From the NCBI RefSeq assembly GCF_003026495.1, contig NZ_PYMA01000016.1:62001-126000 (forward strand): a stretch of 64,000 nucleotides of DNA, in the 5' to 3' direction. Made by a program: the position numbers and the translations under genes. The notes under the pieces are model-generated. The model worked only from the letters and a program-made list of their open reading frames with translations, searched no databases and had not been told where the DNA came from. This DNA is from Photobacterium sanctipauli. Its GTDB lineage: Bacteria; Pseudomonadota; Gammaproteobacteria; Enterobacterales; Vibrionaceae. Shown here in pieces: positions 51,814 through 59,913 of this stretch. Position 1 is the first letter of the stretch. The number at the start of each line of letters is the position of its first letter.

Positions 51814-52626
51814 ATGAATATGAAAGAGAACAAACAAATGACAAAGGAAAACACGCAAGCGTTAGTTGTTGGCCACAATGAATTGGCATGGGATAAGAAA
51901 GTTGCCGATGATGTGGTATGGACCATTCCTGTATCAATAGAGACCATCGATAAAGCAAGAGGTGGCGATATTGAAGTCAGCCTTGGGGCAAATAGCCTTG
52001 TGCCAAGAGATTGGTTCCCATCGCAGTTAAAAGGCGTAAAAATATTATGTCTGGCGAGCGGTGGTGGGCAGCAAGGGCCAATTCTGGCAGCAGCTGGCGC
52101 TGATGTTACTGTTATGGATATATCCACTTCGCAATTGGAGCAGGATAGAAAGGTTGCTGACTTAGCGCAATTGCAACTTGCGACAGTTCAAGGGGATATG
52201 TGCGACCTATCCATGTTTAGTGATGAAACGTTCGATATCGTGTTCTGCCCAGTCTCTATTACCTACATACCTGATTTGCAGCCGATGTATAAGGAAGTTT
52301 ATCGGGTACTGGTAAAGGGCGGGTCATTCATGTTGGGCGCACCAAACCCTGCGATTTACTTGTTCGATGATGCAAAGTGGGAGCAAGGAATCTTTGAGGT
52401 AGCCAATTGTCTGCCGTTCCAATCATTTGATGAACTGGATGATGAGCAGCGGAAGCAGTTTATTGTCGACAAGAGAGCCATTGAACATAGCCATACATTA
52501 ACATCCATTATTGCGGGCCAGCTAGAAGCCGGCTTTGTATTGGATGGGTTTTATGAAGATAGCCTCGATGAAGAGCTATCTAAGTACTTCAATGATTACT
52601 TTTCGACAAAAGCGCTGAAGCGTTGA
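51814..52626 (+). CDS. Class I SAM-dependent methyltransferase
   Basis: A 270-residue protein from ATG 51814, six bases after AGGG and seven bases after the ABC-F stop, so it is in the same operon. The Rossmann methyltransferase motifs are VKILCLASGGGQQGPILAAAGADVTVMDIS (motif I and the acidic end of strand 2) and DIVFCPVSITYIPDL. The sequence resembles small-molecule methyltransferases of the UbiE/biotin-synthesis type rather than rRNA methylases. An IS element lies just after the stop codon and separates the gene from its likely terminator. Confidence 0.88.
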   Translation: MNMKENKQMTKENTQALVVGHNELAWDKKVADDVVWTIPVSIETIDKARGGDIEVSLGANSLVPRDWFPSQLKGVKILCLASGGGQQGPILAAAGADVTVMDISTSQLEQDRKVADLAQLQLATVQGDMCDLSMFSDETFDIVFCPVSITYIPDLQPMYKEVYRVLVKGGSFMLGAPNPAIYLFDDAKWEQGIFEVANCLPFQSFDELDDEQRKQFIVDKRAIEHSHTLTSIIAGQLEAGFVLDGFYEDSLDEELSKYFNDYFSTKALKR

Positions 52627-52657
52627 TATGTCTAGTCCTAAAATAGGTTGACGCTTT

Positions 52658-53449
52658 TTATGTAGCCAGTAGGTATTCCCTACTGGCTTTTTCATGCACT
52701 TCACTTGGTGTTCTCATCCCCAAGCTAGTATGCGGTCTCAAGTCGTTATATACCGATATCGACTCTTTCACCAACACCATCAGTTCCTTTAGGGTATTGC
52801 ACTGGTAGAGTAGGAACTCACTCTTTAGTATTCCATTAACCCGCTCAGCCAACGCATTCTGGTAGCAGTCATAACCATCTGTCATAGAAGGTATCATGCT
52901 ATTGGCGCTCAACTTTTCCTGGTACTCCGATGAGCAGTACTGTAGCCCTCGATCTGAGTGGTGGATTGTTGCTGCATCTGTTTGGCGGTTCGTTATGGTC
53001 ATCTCCAGCGCTTTTACCACATCGCTAGCCTTCATTTCATTACTCAGCTCATAGCCTAATATTTTCCGGGAGTAAGCGTCTGTAACGAGTGAGAGATAAT
53101 GTGTCCCTTCATCTGTTTTGACATAGGTAATATCGCTCACAACCACTTGTTCTACATGATGAACAACTCTATCTTTCAAAAGGTTCGGATGCTTCCTGAG
53201 CCAGTGTTTACTGTTCGTGGTCTTGGTGTAGTTCTTCCTTGGCTTGACCAACAGGTTCTCGTTTTTTAAGTACTTAAATAGCCCATCCCGTCCCAGCTTT
53301 ATTCCGTGTTTCTCTAGCTGGGGCTTAATCAACTGGTATAGCTTTCGAGTACCAACCCGAGGCATAAATTGGCGCCAATACCTTACCATCTCTTTTACAG
53401 GCAATAGTTCCTCAGCACGCGCTTCAAGGCGTTGCTTCCATTGATGCAC
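52658..53449 (-). CDS. IS3-family transposase OrfB (DDE integrase core)
   Basis: A frame of 263 codons from GTG 53449. An HTH_21-like N-terminal part is followed by the rve integrase core with the catalytic triad: Asp in VVSDITYVKT, Asp in HHSDRGLQY and Glu in QNALAERVNGILK, giving DD(35)E. The open frame continues upstream without a stop to the A7G slippery site at 53539-53546 (RALWLAKEQGKVKLATACRQ). The functional transposase is therefore an OrfA-OrfB fusion made by -1 frameshifting. All motifs are intact, so the element may be active. Confidence 0.92.
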   Translation of the reverse strand: MHQWKQRLEARAEELLPVKEMVRYWRQFMPRVGTRKLYQLIKPQLEKHGIKLGRDGLFKYLKNENLLVKPRKNYTKTTNSKHWLRKHPNLLKDRVVHHVEQVVVSDITYVKTDEGTHYLSLVTDAYSRKILGYELSNEMKASDVVKALEMTITNRQTDAATIHHSDRGLQYCSSEYQEKLSANSMIPSMTDGYDCYQNALAERVNGILKSEFLLYQCNTLKELMVLVKESISVYNDLRPHTSLGMRTPSEVHEKASREYLLAT

Positions 53450-53493
53450 AGCTTGCCGAGATAAGTTGAACTGCCTACATGCAGTTGCAAGCT

Positions 53494-53892
53494 TTACTTT
53501 TCCTTGCTCTTTGGCAAGCCAGAGCGCTCGGCTAAGTACTTTTTTTCCAAGTCTATCCCGTGCTCTTTTTTAAAGATATCCACCATATCGCCGTAAATCA
53601 TGTTCTTTAATTCGGCGTCGGCAAGGGCCTTTTCTAGGCGCTTAATCTTCTGTGCTGGCGTTTCTTTTGATTTAGACATAGTAAGAAAGTGCTCAATTGG
53701 CTTCGACCAATCTAACTTACCATGCTTTCTTAGCCATACAAGAACAGTGCTTCGTCCCTGAATGCCATAGTGAGCTTGGGCTTGTTTGTAGGTCATCTCG
53801 CCTTTTTCAACCTGAGCAACAACTGCGAGTTTAAAGCCTAAAGTGTAATCACGCTGGGTTCGTTTGATCTTTGATTCACTTGATGAGTTCAT
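53494..53892 (-). CDS. IS3-family transposase OrfA (helix-turn-helix)
   Basis: A 132-residue protein. The N-terminal helix-turn-helix (RDYTLGFKLAVVAQVEKGEMTYKQAQAHYG then RSTVLVWLRKHG) binds the IS ends. It is followed by a leucine-zipper-like coiled coil (AQKIKRLEKALADAELKNMI). The slippery heptamer A-AAA-AAG occurs in the codons GAA AAA AAG about 16 codons before the stop. A -1 slip leads exactly into the OrfB frame. Confidence 0.92.
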   Translation of the reverse strand: MNSSSESKIKRTQRDYTLGFKLAVVAQVEKGEMTYKQAQAHYGIQGRSTVLVWLRKHGKLDWSKPIEHFLTMSKSKETPAQKIKRLEKALADAELKNMIYGDMVDIFKKEHGIDLEKKYLAERSGLPKSKEK

Positions 53893-53945
53893 TGATAAGT
53901 CTCCAATGTGTCAACTTATCTCAGGACGGGACAATCTAGGAATAA

Positions 53946-53975
53946 GAGCCAGCCTGTTGTGGGCTGGCTCTTTTT
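53946..53975 (+). terminator. Plus-strand terminator beyond the IS element
   Basis: GAGCCAGCC (53946-53954), loop TGTTGTG and GGCTGGCTC (53962-53970), then TTTTT. No plus-strand gene lies just before it. It probably terminated the ABC-F/methyltransferase operon before the IS inserted. Confidence 0.85.
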
Positions 53976-53987
53976 GTATGTGGTGAG

Positions 53988-54086
53988 CTAAACGTTCTGT
54001 AGCCTATGGGCATATTTAACTGTAAGTTCGTTACTCAACAGTCGGGCGGTCACGATAGCTTTTGCCGGAGGTCTGCTATTTGCCAT
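53988..54086 (-). CDS. Possible 32-residue protein after grxB
   Basis: GGGAG lies six bases before ATG 54086, and the gene is 12 bases after the grxB stop. The product opens MANSRPPAKAIVTARLL and is basic, with no cysteine or membrane segment. The ribosome site and operon position favour a real gene, but the length is too small to be sure. Confidence 0.4.
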   Translation of the reverse strand: MANSRPPAKAIVTARLLSNELTVKYAHRLQNV

Positions 54087-54098
54087 TATTAACTCCCG

Positions 54099-54773
54099 CT
54101 ATTTACCGATAGGAGGATAAGTCGCAACGTTTGTGCGAGATGAAATCAAATCGATATACGTCCGCATGTACTTGCTTAATGTCAGCTCAGCTATCATGGT
54201 GAAGTTTCTGAGCTCGGCAAAAGCGGCAATGTCATCAATGTTCAGGTTACGGCGACCTAAGACAAATGCTTCGACATCAAGCTCCTGCTCCATCAGTGCT
54301 AGCTGCTCTTCTAATTGAGGAAGGTAGTGCTCCGTTTTTTCAAGTGCTTCCTCGATACTCTGGCCTAGCACTTCTTTACGTGATTCAGTGAAGGCATTAA
54401 GCGCCGATGCGCCCGAAAGCTCAGGCAGGTTGAGCTTTGGCATGCGCGGATACAATAATTGAGCTGTCACCGGCTTTAGTTGAGCTAAACGTGACTCCAG
54501 CTTTTCCGATACCTCGTAGTGGTCGAACATAGGTACGTTCAATTGATCAAGTTTGCGGATAATATCAAGGCTTTCGGCCATCACTGATACGTTTCCACTT
54601 TTGGGATCTACCGTTTCTAATACCGGAACCGTAAAGCGCTCAAACTTTCCTTCGAGGGATGCCGGTAACTCTCCTAGCAGCATTGGGCTGATTTCACACT
54701 CGATCCCCTTTAACCCAATAACGGCTTTGACCCTGACACAAAATGGGCAGCTGTCGAATACATGTAATTTCAT
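54099..54773 (-). CDS. grxB: Glutaredoxin 2 (GrxB)
   Basis: A 224-residue protein from ATG 54773 with GGAGG nine bases upstream; the ATG at 54788 contains that site and is rejected. The N terminus LHVFDSCPFCVRVKAVIGLKG has the CPFC redox motif (Cys9, Cys12), where E. coli has CPYC. The C-terminal helical domain is GST-like, as in GrxB. It reduces disulfides with glutathione. It lies four bases after an exported MBL-fold gene, in an operon of two such proteins. Confidence 0.9.
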   Translation of the reverse strand: MKLHVFDSCPFCVRVKAVIGLKGIECEISPMLLGELPASLEGKFERFTVPVLETVDPKSGNVSVMAESLDIIRKLDQLNVPMFDHYEVSEKLESRLAQLKPVTAQLLYPRMPKLNLPELSGASALNAFTESRKEVLGQSIEEALEKTEHYLPQLEEQLALMEQELDVEAFVLGRRNLNIDDIAAFAELRNFTMIAELTLSKYMRTYIDLISSRTNVATYPPIGK

Positions 54774-54777
54774 AGTG

Positions 54778-55647
54778 TTAACCTCCATGGATTATTGCGA
54801 ATGACATTTTTCGAATATATACAGGTAGATCCTGATAATTTTGCCAACTCTCATACTTAGGCATTTTTAGTGTCTCGCTCATTTCGAGGATTCTTGGCAC
54901 CAAGCGGGATGGGTCGGCACGTAGTTGAGCTTTAATTTCAGGAAGTACCAAATCGTACAAGTCATCATAGAACTTTTGTGTAGCCACAAGCGGCACAAGA
55001 TCCAGTCTTTTTGAATGCACGTTAATGGCGTAATTCAGATCCCAATTTGCCAGCTTAGTTAGCAGTGCTCGACTGCCTAGCATATTGGTATCCGTCAAAA
55101 AAACGCCCGGATTCAGCCCTTCGTCGACATACATATCAGCACTCACAGCGACCTTTTCTTTGGGTAAATAGATAACAGCAACCGCCAAACCGTCAGCAGC
55201 ACCGAAATGATGCAGCTCTACTGATGTCGTCCCCATTTCTATCGTTAAAGATTTTTCGAAGGTCTTATGAATAACCTCTGGCAGCATACCCAGAGGATCT
55301 AGCTCCTCATACTCCAAAATGTTGCTATGGGCAATAACCTCTGCATCAGGGAAAATTTTTGTTCCGCCAACATGATCAAAATGTTCATGTGTCAAAACGA
55401 TTTTTTTGACTGGATTATCTGTTATTTTTGCTATCTCACTTTTTAGGACCTTGGCCCGATAGCTGTTCGCGGTATCAGAAATTAATACATCTTCCTCACC
55501 AACTACAACTAGGCTGGTGTAATTAAACAGGCTGACCGCATATACGTTCTCTGCCAGTTCCTGAACTAGTGAGTCTTTTGTTTGTGCAAAAGCAGTTGGT
55601 GAAAGAGTGGCAATGAAAATTATTGCCATTTTCTTAAAAAACTTCAT
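54778..55647 (-). CDS. Exported metallo-beta-lactamase-fold hydrolase 2
   Basis: A 289-residue protein with a signal peptide (MKFFKKMAIIFIATLSPTAFA-QT). The MBL metal motif THEHFDHVGG is intact near 101-110, and later His and Asp ligands lie in HHFGAADG, AVSADMYV and NVHSKR. It probably acts as a zinc hydrolase in the periplasm. It is related to the next upstream protein and the two look like an old tandem duplication. The substrate is unknown. I would place it near the SoxH/quinoprotein-relay group and not among true beta-lactamases. Confidence 0.82.
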   Translation of the reverse strand: MKFFKKMAIIFIATLSPTAFAQTKDSLVQELAENVYAVSLFNYTSLVVVGEEDVLISDTANSYRAKVLKSEIAKITDNPVKKIVLTHEHFDHVGGTKIFPDAEVIAHSNILEYEELDPLGMLPEVIHKTFEKSLTIEMGTTSVELHHFGAADGLAVAVIYLPKEKVAVSADMYVDEGLNPGVFLTDTNMLGSRALLTKLANWDLNYAINVHSKRLDLVPLVATQKFYDDLYDLVLPEIKAQLRADPSRLVPRILEMSETLKMPKYESWQNYQDLPVYIRKMSFAIIHGG

Positions 55648-55676
55648 GAGGTAACCTTGTTTGCAATTTAAAGCAC

Positions 55677-56558
55677 TTAATTACCGTGCCAAATTGAGTA
55701 AGACATTCTTTCTACATGCGCCGGAAGATTCTCTTTGTAGCCACGCCAGTGGCTGAACTCTGGTAATCTGACCGCTTCCTTAAGCTCTTCGGTTGTTTTT
55801 CCTTCTTGCATGCCTTTCCATACCGCATCAAAAAGGGCTTTGTTGAAGCGGTAGTCTTCTCTAAATGCTTCCGGCGAAGAGGCTGGCATATGGCCACTTA
55901 GTACAGTGTCAAATTCAAGTTCGTTCAAGACACGCTCAAAGGTATTGATAATCGCCACGTAGTTGTGTGCGGTAAGACGATAAGGTTCATTAACGTAACC
56001 GGGAAGGTGCCAATCCACCCCCATCAGCACCTGATCTGTAGGCATATGGATGATGCTCATGCAATCGCCGTCGTTCGGACCGTAATAGTGCAAATCGACC
56101 TGCTTGCCGCCTAACTTGACCGAGTAGTGATCCTTATACGTGATATCAGGCTGAACGACCCGAGCTTCCAGGTCACGGCTCAACAGCTCTGTACACTTTT
56201 CCTGAGTAATAAATTCGGCACCTTCATCTTTGAAGATCTGTCCCCCTCGCGAATGGTCAAAATGGTCGTGGGAATAAATCACTTTTTTTACGGGTTGATC
56301 GGTTAGTTTGCTGATTTCCTTACGCATCATTTTTGAGCGAGCTTCGCCTGACGGATCCGTTACGATGACACCCTCGTCCGTGATAACGACTAGGCTGTTA
56401 TAGAAAAACTGTGAATATTGATAAACGCCGTCTTTCAGCTCTGTCATTGCTGGCTTGGAAGGATCGAAGCCCTGCGCAGCATTGACGCTGGCAACCATGC
56501 CAAGCGCAAGGGATAAAGTGGCTAGTTTTGAAGTGGCTAGCTTTGAAGTAATAGTCAT
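55677..56558 (-). CDS. Exported metallo-beta-lactamase-fold hydrolase 1
   Basis: A 293-residue protein from ATG 56558 with AGGGA seven bases upstream. A signal peptide ends near SVNAA-QG. The metal motif is SHDHFDHSRGG near 98-108, followed by LHYYGPNDGD, LMGVDWHLPG and VLSGHMPASS, so two metals can be bound. It is the first gene of the operon MBL 1, MBL 2, grxB and perhaps the 32-residue frame, and is divergent from a LysR gene. The signal peptide contains a small repeat (SKLATSKLAT). Confidence 0.82.
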   Translation of the reverse strand: MTITSKLATSKLATLSLALGMVASVNAAQGFDPSKPAMTELKDGVYQYSQFFYNSLVVITDEGVIVTDPSGEARSKMMRKEISKLTDQPVKKVIYSHDHFDHSRGGQIFKDEGAEFITQEKCTELLSRDLEARVVQPDITYKDHYSVKLGGKQVDLHYYGPNDGDCMSIIHMPTDQVLMGVDWHLPGYVNEPYRLTAHNYVAIINTFERVLNELEFDTVLSGHMPASSPEAFREDYRFNKALFDAVWKGMQEGKTTEELKEAVRLPEFSHWRGYKENLPAHVERMSYSIWHGN

Positions 56559-56662
56559 AATGCTTCCCTGTTTCACCGTAGTTGGTAAAACAGAAGATAA
56601 TTAATATAATCAGTGTGCACAATTAAGCAAAATGTCACTTCATAATATATAAAAAGTATCTA

Positions 56663-57559
56663 ATGGATAAGTACAAGAATATGCAGCTGTTTTGCACCGT
56701 TGTTGAAAAAGGCAGTTTTGCCAAAGCCGCTAAAACAATTGGTGTGACCCCCGCGATTGTCGGGCGGAGGATCGCAGACTTAGAAAATGAGCTGGGATTG
56801 GTCTTGCTGAACCGCACCACCAGAAGCATGCAGCTTACACCTGGAGGAAAAGATTACTATCAGGGGGTAAAGCGGATTGTTGAAGACATTGACCGGCTTG
56901 AGGATTCGCTAAGCTCTGATCATCAAAATAATCCCTCTGGCCTCATTCGATTATCGGCACCCGATGGACTAGGGCCCTTTTTAATCCAAGCGATTAGCAT
57001 ATTCAGGGCAAATTATTCTAACATTCGTTTCGATTTAATTTTAAGTAATGCCCAAACGAATCTGATCAAAGAGGAGGTAGACCTTACCTTCCGCCTGTCC
57101 TTTGACCTTCAAGACTCCTCTTATATTGCAACAAAGCTGGGTTCAACCACTTTTAGCCTGTATGCATCACCAAAATATTTGGCAATAAAAGGTATACCCA
57201 CTCATTTTAGCGAACTAGAACACCATGATTGTATTCATATGGGGAGTAATCGGTATGGTGATGTGTGGAATCTACAGGTAGACGGAAAAAATGTTACTTA
57301 TCGGCAACAATGGGCGATGGTGGTATCCAGTACAGGGGCATTGATTCAGGCATTGCAAAATGGGATGGGGATTGGTGCTGTTCCAACCATATTCGCACGC
57401 GAGCAAGTCAGTCAAAGTCAACTGATAGAGTTGTCTGGGTTAGCAAGCTTTCCTGAAGTTGGGATATACGGCATGTACCCGACACGCAAGCATATGCCCT
57501 ACCGTATGACACTGTTCTTAAATTTTCTAAAAGAGTGGTTCAAAACCAACATAGTTTAA
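56663..57559 (+). CDS. LysR family regulator divergent from MBL/glutaredoxin operon
   Basis: A 298-residue regulator. The DNA-binding helix reads NMQLFCTVVEKGSFAKAAKTIGVTPAIVGRRIADLENELG, typical of the CrgA/DsdC-like group of LysR proteins, and LLNRTTRSMQLTPGG follows. An effector domain fills the rest. It is transcribed away from the MBL-grxB operon with 104 bases between starts, the usual position for a LysR protein that controls its neighbour. Confidence 0.9.
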   Translation: MDKYKNMQLFCTVVEKGSFAKAAKTIGVTPAIVGRRIADLENELGLVLLNRTTRSMQLTPGGKDYYQGVKRIVEDIDRLEDSLSSDHQNNPSGLIRLSAPDGLGPFLIQAISIFRANYSNIRFDLILSNAQTNLIKEEVDLTFRLSFDLQDSSYIATKLGSTTFSLYASPKYLAIKGIPTHFSELEHHDCIHMGSNRYGDVWNLQVDGKNVTYRQQWAMVVSSTGALIQALQNGMGIGAVPTIFAREQVSQSQLIELSGLASFPEVGIYGMYPTRKHMPYRMTLFLNFLKEWFKTNIV

Positions 57560-57868
57560 ATTTACTTTTCCGGATCCGATTTAACCATTACTCGCACTTA
57601 GACAGTTAAGCACCTCTGGCTCGGTTAGGGTTGTTGCGTAACGAACTAAATTCAAAGCTTACAAACACCATAGCTGGTCGAGACTAGAATATGTAACGCA
57701 AATTCGCTGGCGCGATCTGCCATTGAACAATTACGTTAATTAATTTTGGGGCAAAAATGAGTCAGCCAACAAGTTAGCATATGACGAATAAGCAACCTGC
57801 CAGCTCCTAACGACAAAAACCAACAGGTTGCATTCAAATGGCTTTAACTAGCAGCAGCTAGCAAATCG
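57560..57868. other. Intergenic region, 309 bases
   Basis: No gene supported. GCAACCTG (57792-57799) and CAGGTTGC (57824-57831) form an 8-bp inverted repeat with a 24-base loop, 38 bases after the CBS gene's stop. On the minus strand it has a poor U tract, so it is at best a weak terminator. Confidence 0.3.
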
Positions 57869-58321
57869 CTAGGCCACTTGCTTCTTTTTCTTCGAGGCTT
57901 TCTGGCTCTCAAGGCTGTCTTGGAAGGCGCGGAGTAAGTCGATGGCGGACAGCATGCCGACCAGCTCCCCAGCCTTGTTGAGTACCGGGGCGGCACCGAT
58001 GTGATGGTCTAAGATGGTGCCAATGGCTTTGGTGAGGGTGTCGTAGGTGCGAACATGGATGACATCTGTACACATAACATCACCGATGTGCAGATCATCG
58101 GTTAAATCGTAGTCGTGGCCGATTTCCGGTGACTCGTCGACCCATTGCGGGCGGCGCAGCTCTCGGTCGCTGACAATGCCGACGAGTTTGCCCTGGTCGT
58201 TTACCACGGGCAGGTGGCGAATCGACTCATCGCGCATCAAGAAGAAGGCTTCACGAAGTCCTGCATCCGGTTGGATCGTAATAATCTTTTGCGTCATGTA
58301 TTCAGATACTTTTGTTGGCAT
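57869..58321 (-). CDS. Twin CBS domain protein
   Basis: A 150-residue protein from ATG 58321 with AGGGA eight bases upstream. It is simply two CBS domains: VSEYMTQKIITIQPDAGLREA with RHLPVVNDQGKLVGIVSDRELRR, and DVMCTDVIHVRTYDTLTKA with GAAPVLNKAGELVGMLSAIDLLRAF. A lysine-rich tail (SKKKKQVA) ends it. CBS pairs bind adenine nucleotides and act as energy sensors in trans. The partner is not evident from the neighbours. Confidence 0.9.
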   Translation of the reverse strand: MPTKVSEYMTQKIITIQPDAGLREAFFLMRDESIRHLPVVNDQGKLVGIVSDRELRRPQWVDESPEIGHDYDLTDDLHIGDVMCTDVIHVRTYDTLTKAIGTILDHHIGAAPVLNKAGELVGMLSAIDLLRAFQDSLESQKASKKKKQVA

Positions 58322-58559
58322 TGCATCTTCCCTTGTCAAAGTAAACGGATGTTGCTCGATTTACCCTAGCTAAATCTCCGGCCGTGAACTGCGAGCAAAC
58401 CCTAATTTTTACTTTTGCACGTTAACTAAAATGCCGCCTCATGTTGGTTTATCGTATCGGTAAATACGACTTTTCTGTTAATGTGTGGCAACTAAGTCAG
58501 ATTGTGATGGTCGGACGTATAAATAGCATGAACCGTTCGGTCTTTATCAAGGAGTAGTC

Positions 58560-59603
58560 GTGGATTCAGTTACACAAATGGTACTGGGGGCAGCCGTTGC
58601 CGGTTTTGTCGCCGGCAGGAAATGTTCTCCGAAAATCTTATTGGCAGGTGCGGCGCTGGGAACCTTACCGGACTTGGATGTCATGCTCAGCTATGGCGAT
58701 CCTGTGTCTGATATGGTGAAGCACCGTGGCTTTAGCCATTCTCTGTTTGTCCTGCTGCCCTTTTCATTGTTGTTAAGCTGGCTGTGGCAGAAGTGGCGGC
58801 CAACCCGCTTTAGCTTTGCCCATTTGTGGTTGCTGGTGGCGGCTTGTTTGCTGACCCACCCAATCCTTGATGCCTTCACAGCCTACGGTACGCAGCTGTT
58901 CTGGCCGATCACCACGCCGATAGCTATCTCTAGCGTGTTCATTATCGACCCGTTTTATACCGTGCCGCTATTGCTGATGCTGATCGCCAGCTTGTTGTGG
59001 CGTGATCGTATGGCTAAGCTTTGCGGCGCCGGGCTGGCGGTGTCTTCGCTGTATTTGGTTTGGTCGTTGGTTGCGGTGAATGTGATAGAGCAGCGGGTCG
59101 AACAACAGCTTGAAGGCACGCCAATGGCGGGGCAGCCGGTGTTTATTACCCCAACGCCGTTCAATACCGTGCTTTGGCGTATTGTGGTGAAGGGTGAAGA
59201 TCACTATTTAGAGGGGCTGTCATCCTTGGTTGATAGCGATACCCATATCGAGTTTATCGAAAAGCCGTTAGGTGCATGGCCTGAGGGTATCGATTCTGAC
59301 TATCAGCAGATGTTGGCCCATTTCACCTCGGGTTTTATGAAGTACGAGCAGCGCCAAGATGAGCTGGTTGTCACTGACTTGCGTCTCGGTATGGCCGACT
59401 ACATGCCATTCCAATTTGCATTGGCGAGCCAAGATCAGAGCGGCAATTGGTCGGTGATCCCGCCGGTTCGGCTTGAAAGCCAGTCGGTGAGGCTGAAGCA
59501 TATCCCTACCTTGTGGCTGCGGGTGTTGGGAAATCAGGATATTGACGCCAACCTGTGCCATATCTCCGAGTGCCCGAGTATCGGTGAAACCGCTCGTCGG
59601 TAG
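58560..59603 (+). CDS. YdjM/DUF457-like membrane-bound metal-dependent hydrolase 2
   Basis: A 347-residue protein from GTG 58560, led by AAGGAG. The N-terminal 200 residues are a DUF457 membrane domain: VTQMVLGAAVAG, GTLPDLDVMLSYGDPVSDMVKHRGFSHS and LTHPILDAFTAYGTQLFWP contain the conserved Asp and His residues. A periplasmic C-terminal domain of about 150 residues follows, which the shorter paralogue at 16950-17717 does not share. Function is unknown. The two share the motifs but little else. Confidence 0.82.
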   Translation: MDSVTQMVLGAAVAGFVAGRKCSPKILLAGAALGTLPDLDVMLSYGDPVSDMVKHRGFSHSLFVLLPFSLLLSWLWQKWRPTRFSFAHLWLLVAACLLTHPILDAFTAYGTQLFWPITTPIAISSVFIIDPFYTVPLLLMLIASLLWRDRMAKLCGAGLAVSSLYLVWSLVAVNVIEQRVEQQLEGTPMAGQPVFITPTPFNTVLWRIVVKGEDHYLEGLSSLVDSDTHIEFIEKPLGAWPEGIDSDYQQMLAHFTSGFMKYEQRQDELVVTDLRLGMADYMPFQFALASQDQSGNWSVIPPVRLESQSVRLKHIPTLWLRVLGNQDIDANLCHISECPSIGETARR

Positions 59604-59792
59604 GTATGAACAATTGCATCTCAATCTATGCGCTCCTTCAGCTGTGTAGCGGAAGGGGCGAATAATGTTGCACAAATATCTCGTTGCGGTAATTCAATTG
59701 GGCGCTTTGTGTAGCACGCTTATCTTTATCGAATACCATTTTTATGCCTCTACTCACATATCAACTGGTTGCTGTGAATTAACAAAATTTAA

Positions 59793-59834
59793 TTGATACG
59801 CATCAATTGCTAAGCAAGATTGTGCTGGCAGTCT
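59793..59834 (+). promoter_or_regulatory. FNR box upstream of dcuB-like gene
   Basis: TTGATACGCATCAA at 59793-59806 matches TTGAT-N4-ATCAA exactly. TGGCAGTCT downstream gives a possible extended -10 (CAGTCT, 59829-59834) at the same spacing seen for the chemoreceptor promoter. Anaerobic activation fits the known FNR control of dcuB in E. coli. Confidence 0.75.
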
Positions 59835-59913
59835 ACTCCCAAAGTATTGTTGCTTTACCTTTCTAACACCTTGTTGGAAGGGAATATTTTGTCGATATAG
59901 GGAGATGACGAGT

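Larger units (their letters stand above)
52629..53933 (-). mobile_element. IS3-family insertion sequence, complete
   Basis: A 1305-bp element with imperfect terminal inverted repeats. The left end begins TGTCTAGTCCTAAAATAGG and the right end, read inward, TGTCCCGTCCTGAGATAAG; they match at 20 of 26 positions. It carries orfA and orfB with a slippery A7G at their junction, the standard IS3 layout. I see no clear target-site duplication (GATA on the left, ATCT on the right). The insertion lies two bases beyond the methyltransferase stop codon. Confidence 0.88.

Noticed and set aside
52625..53937. Target-site duplication of the IS element
   Set aside because: Flanks GATA and ATCT are not direct repeats; no duplication can be claimed.
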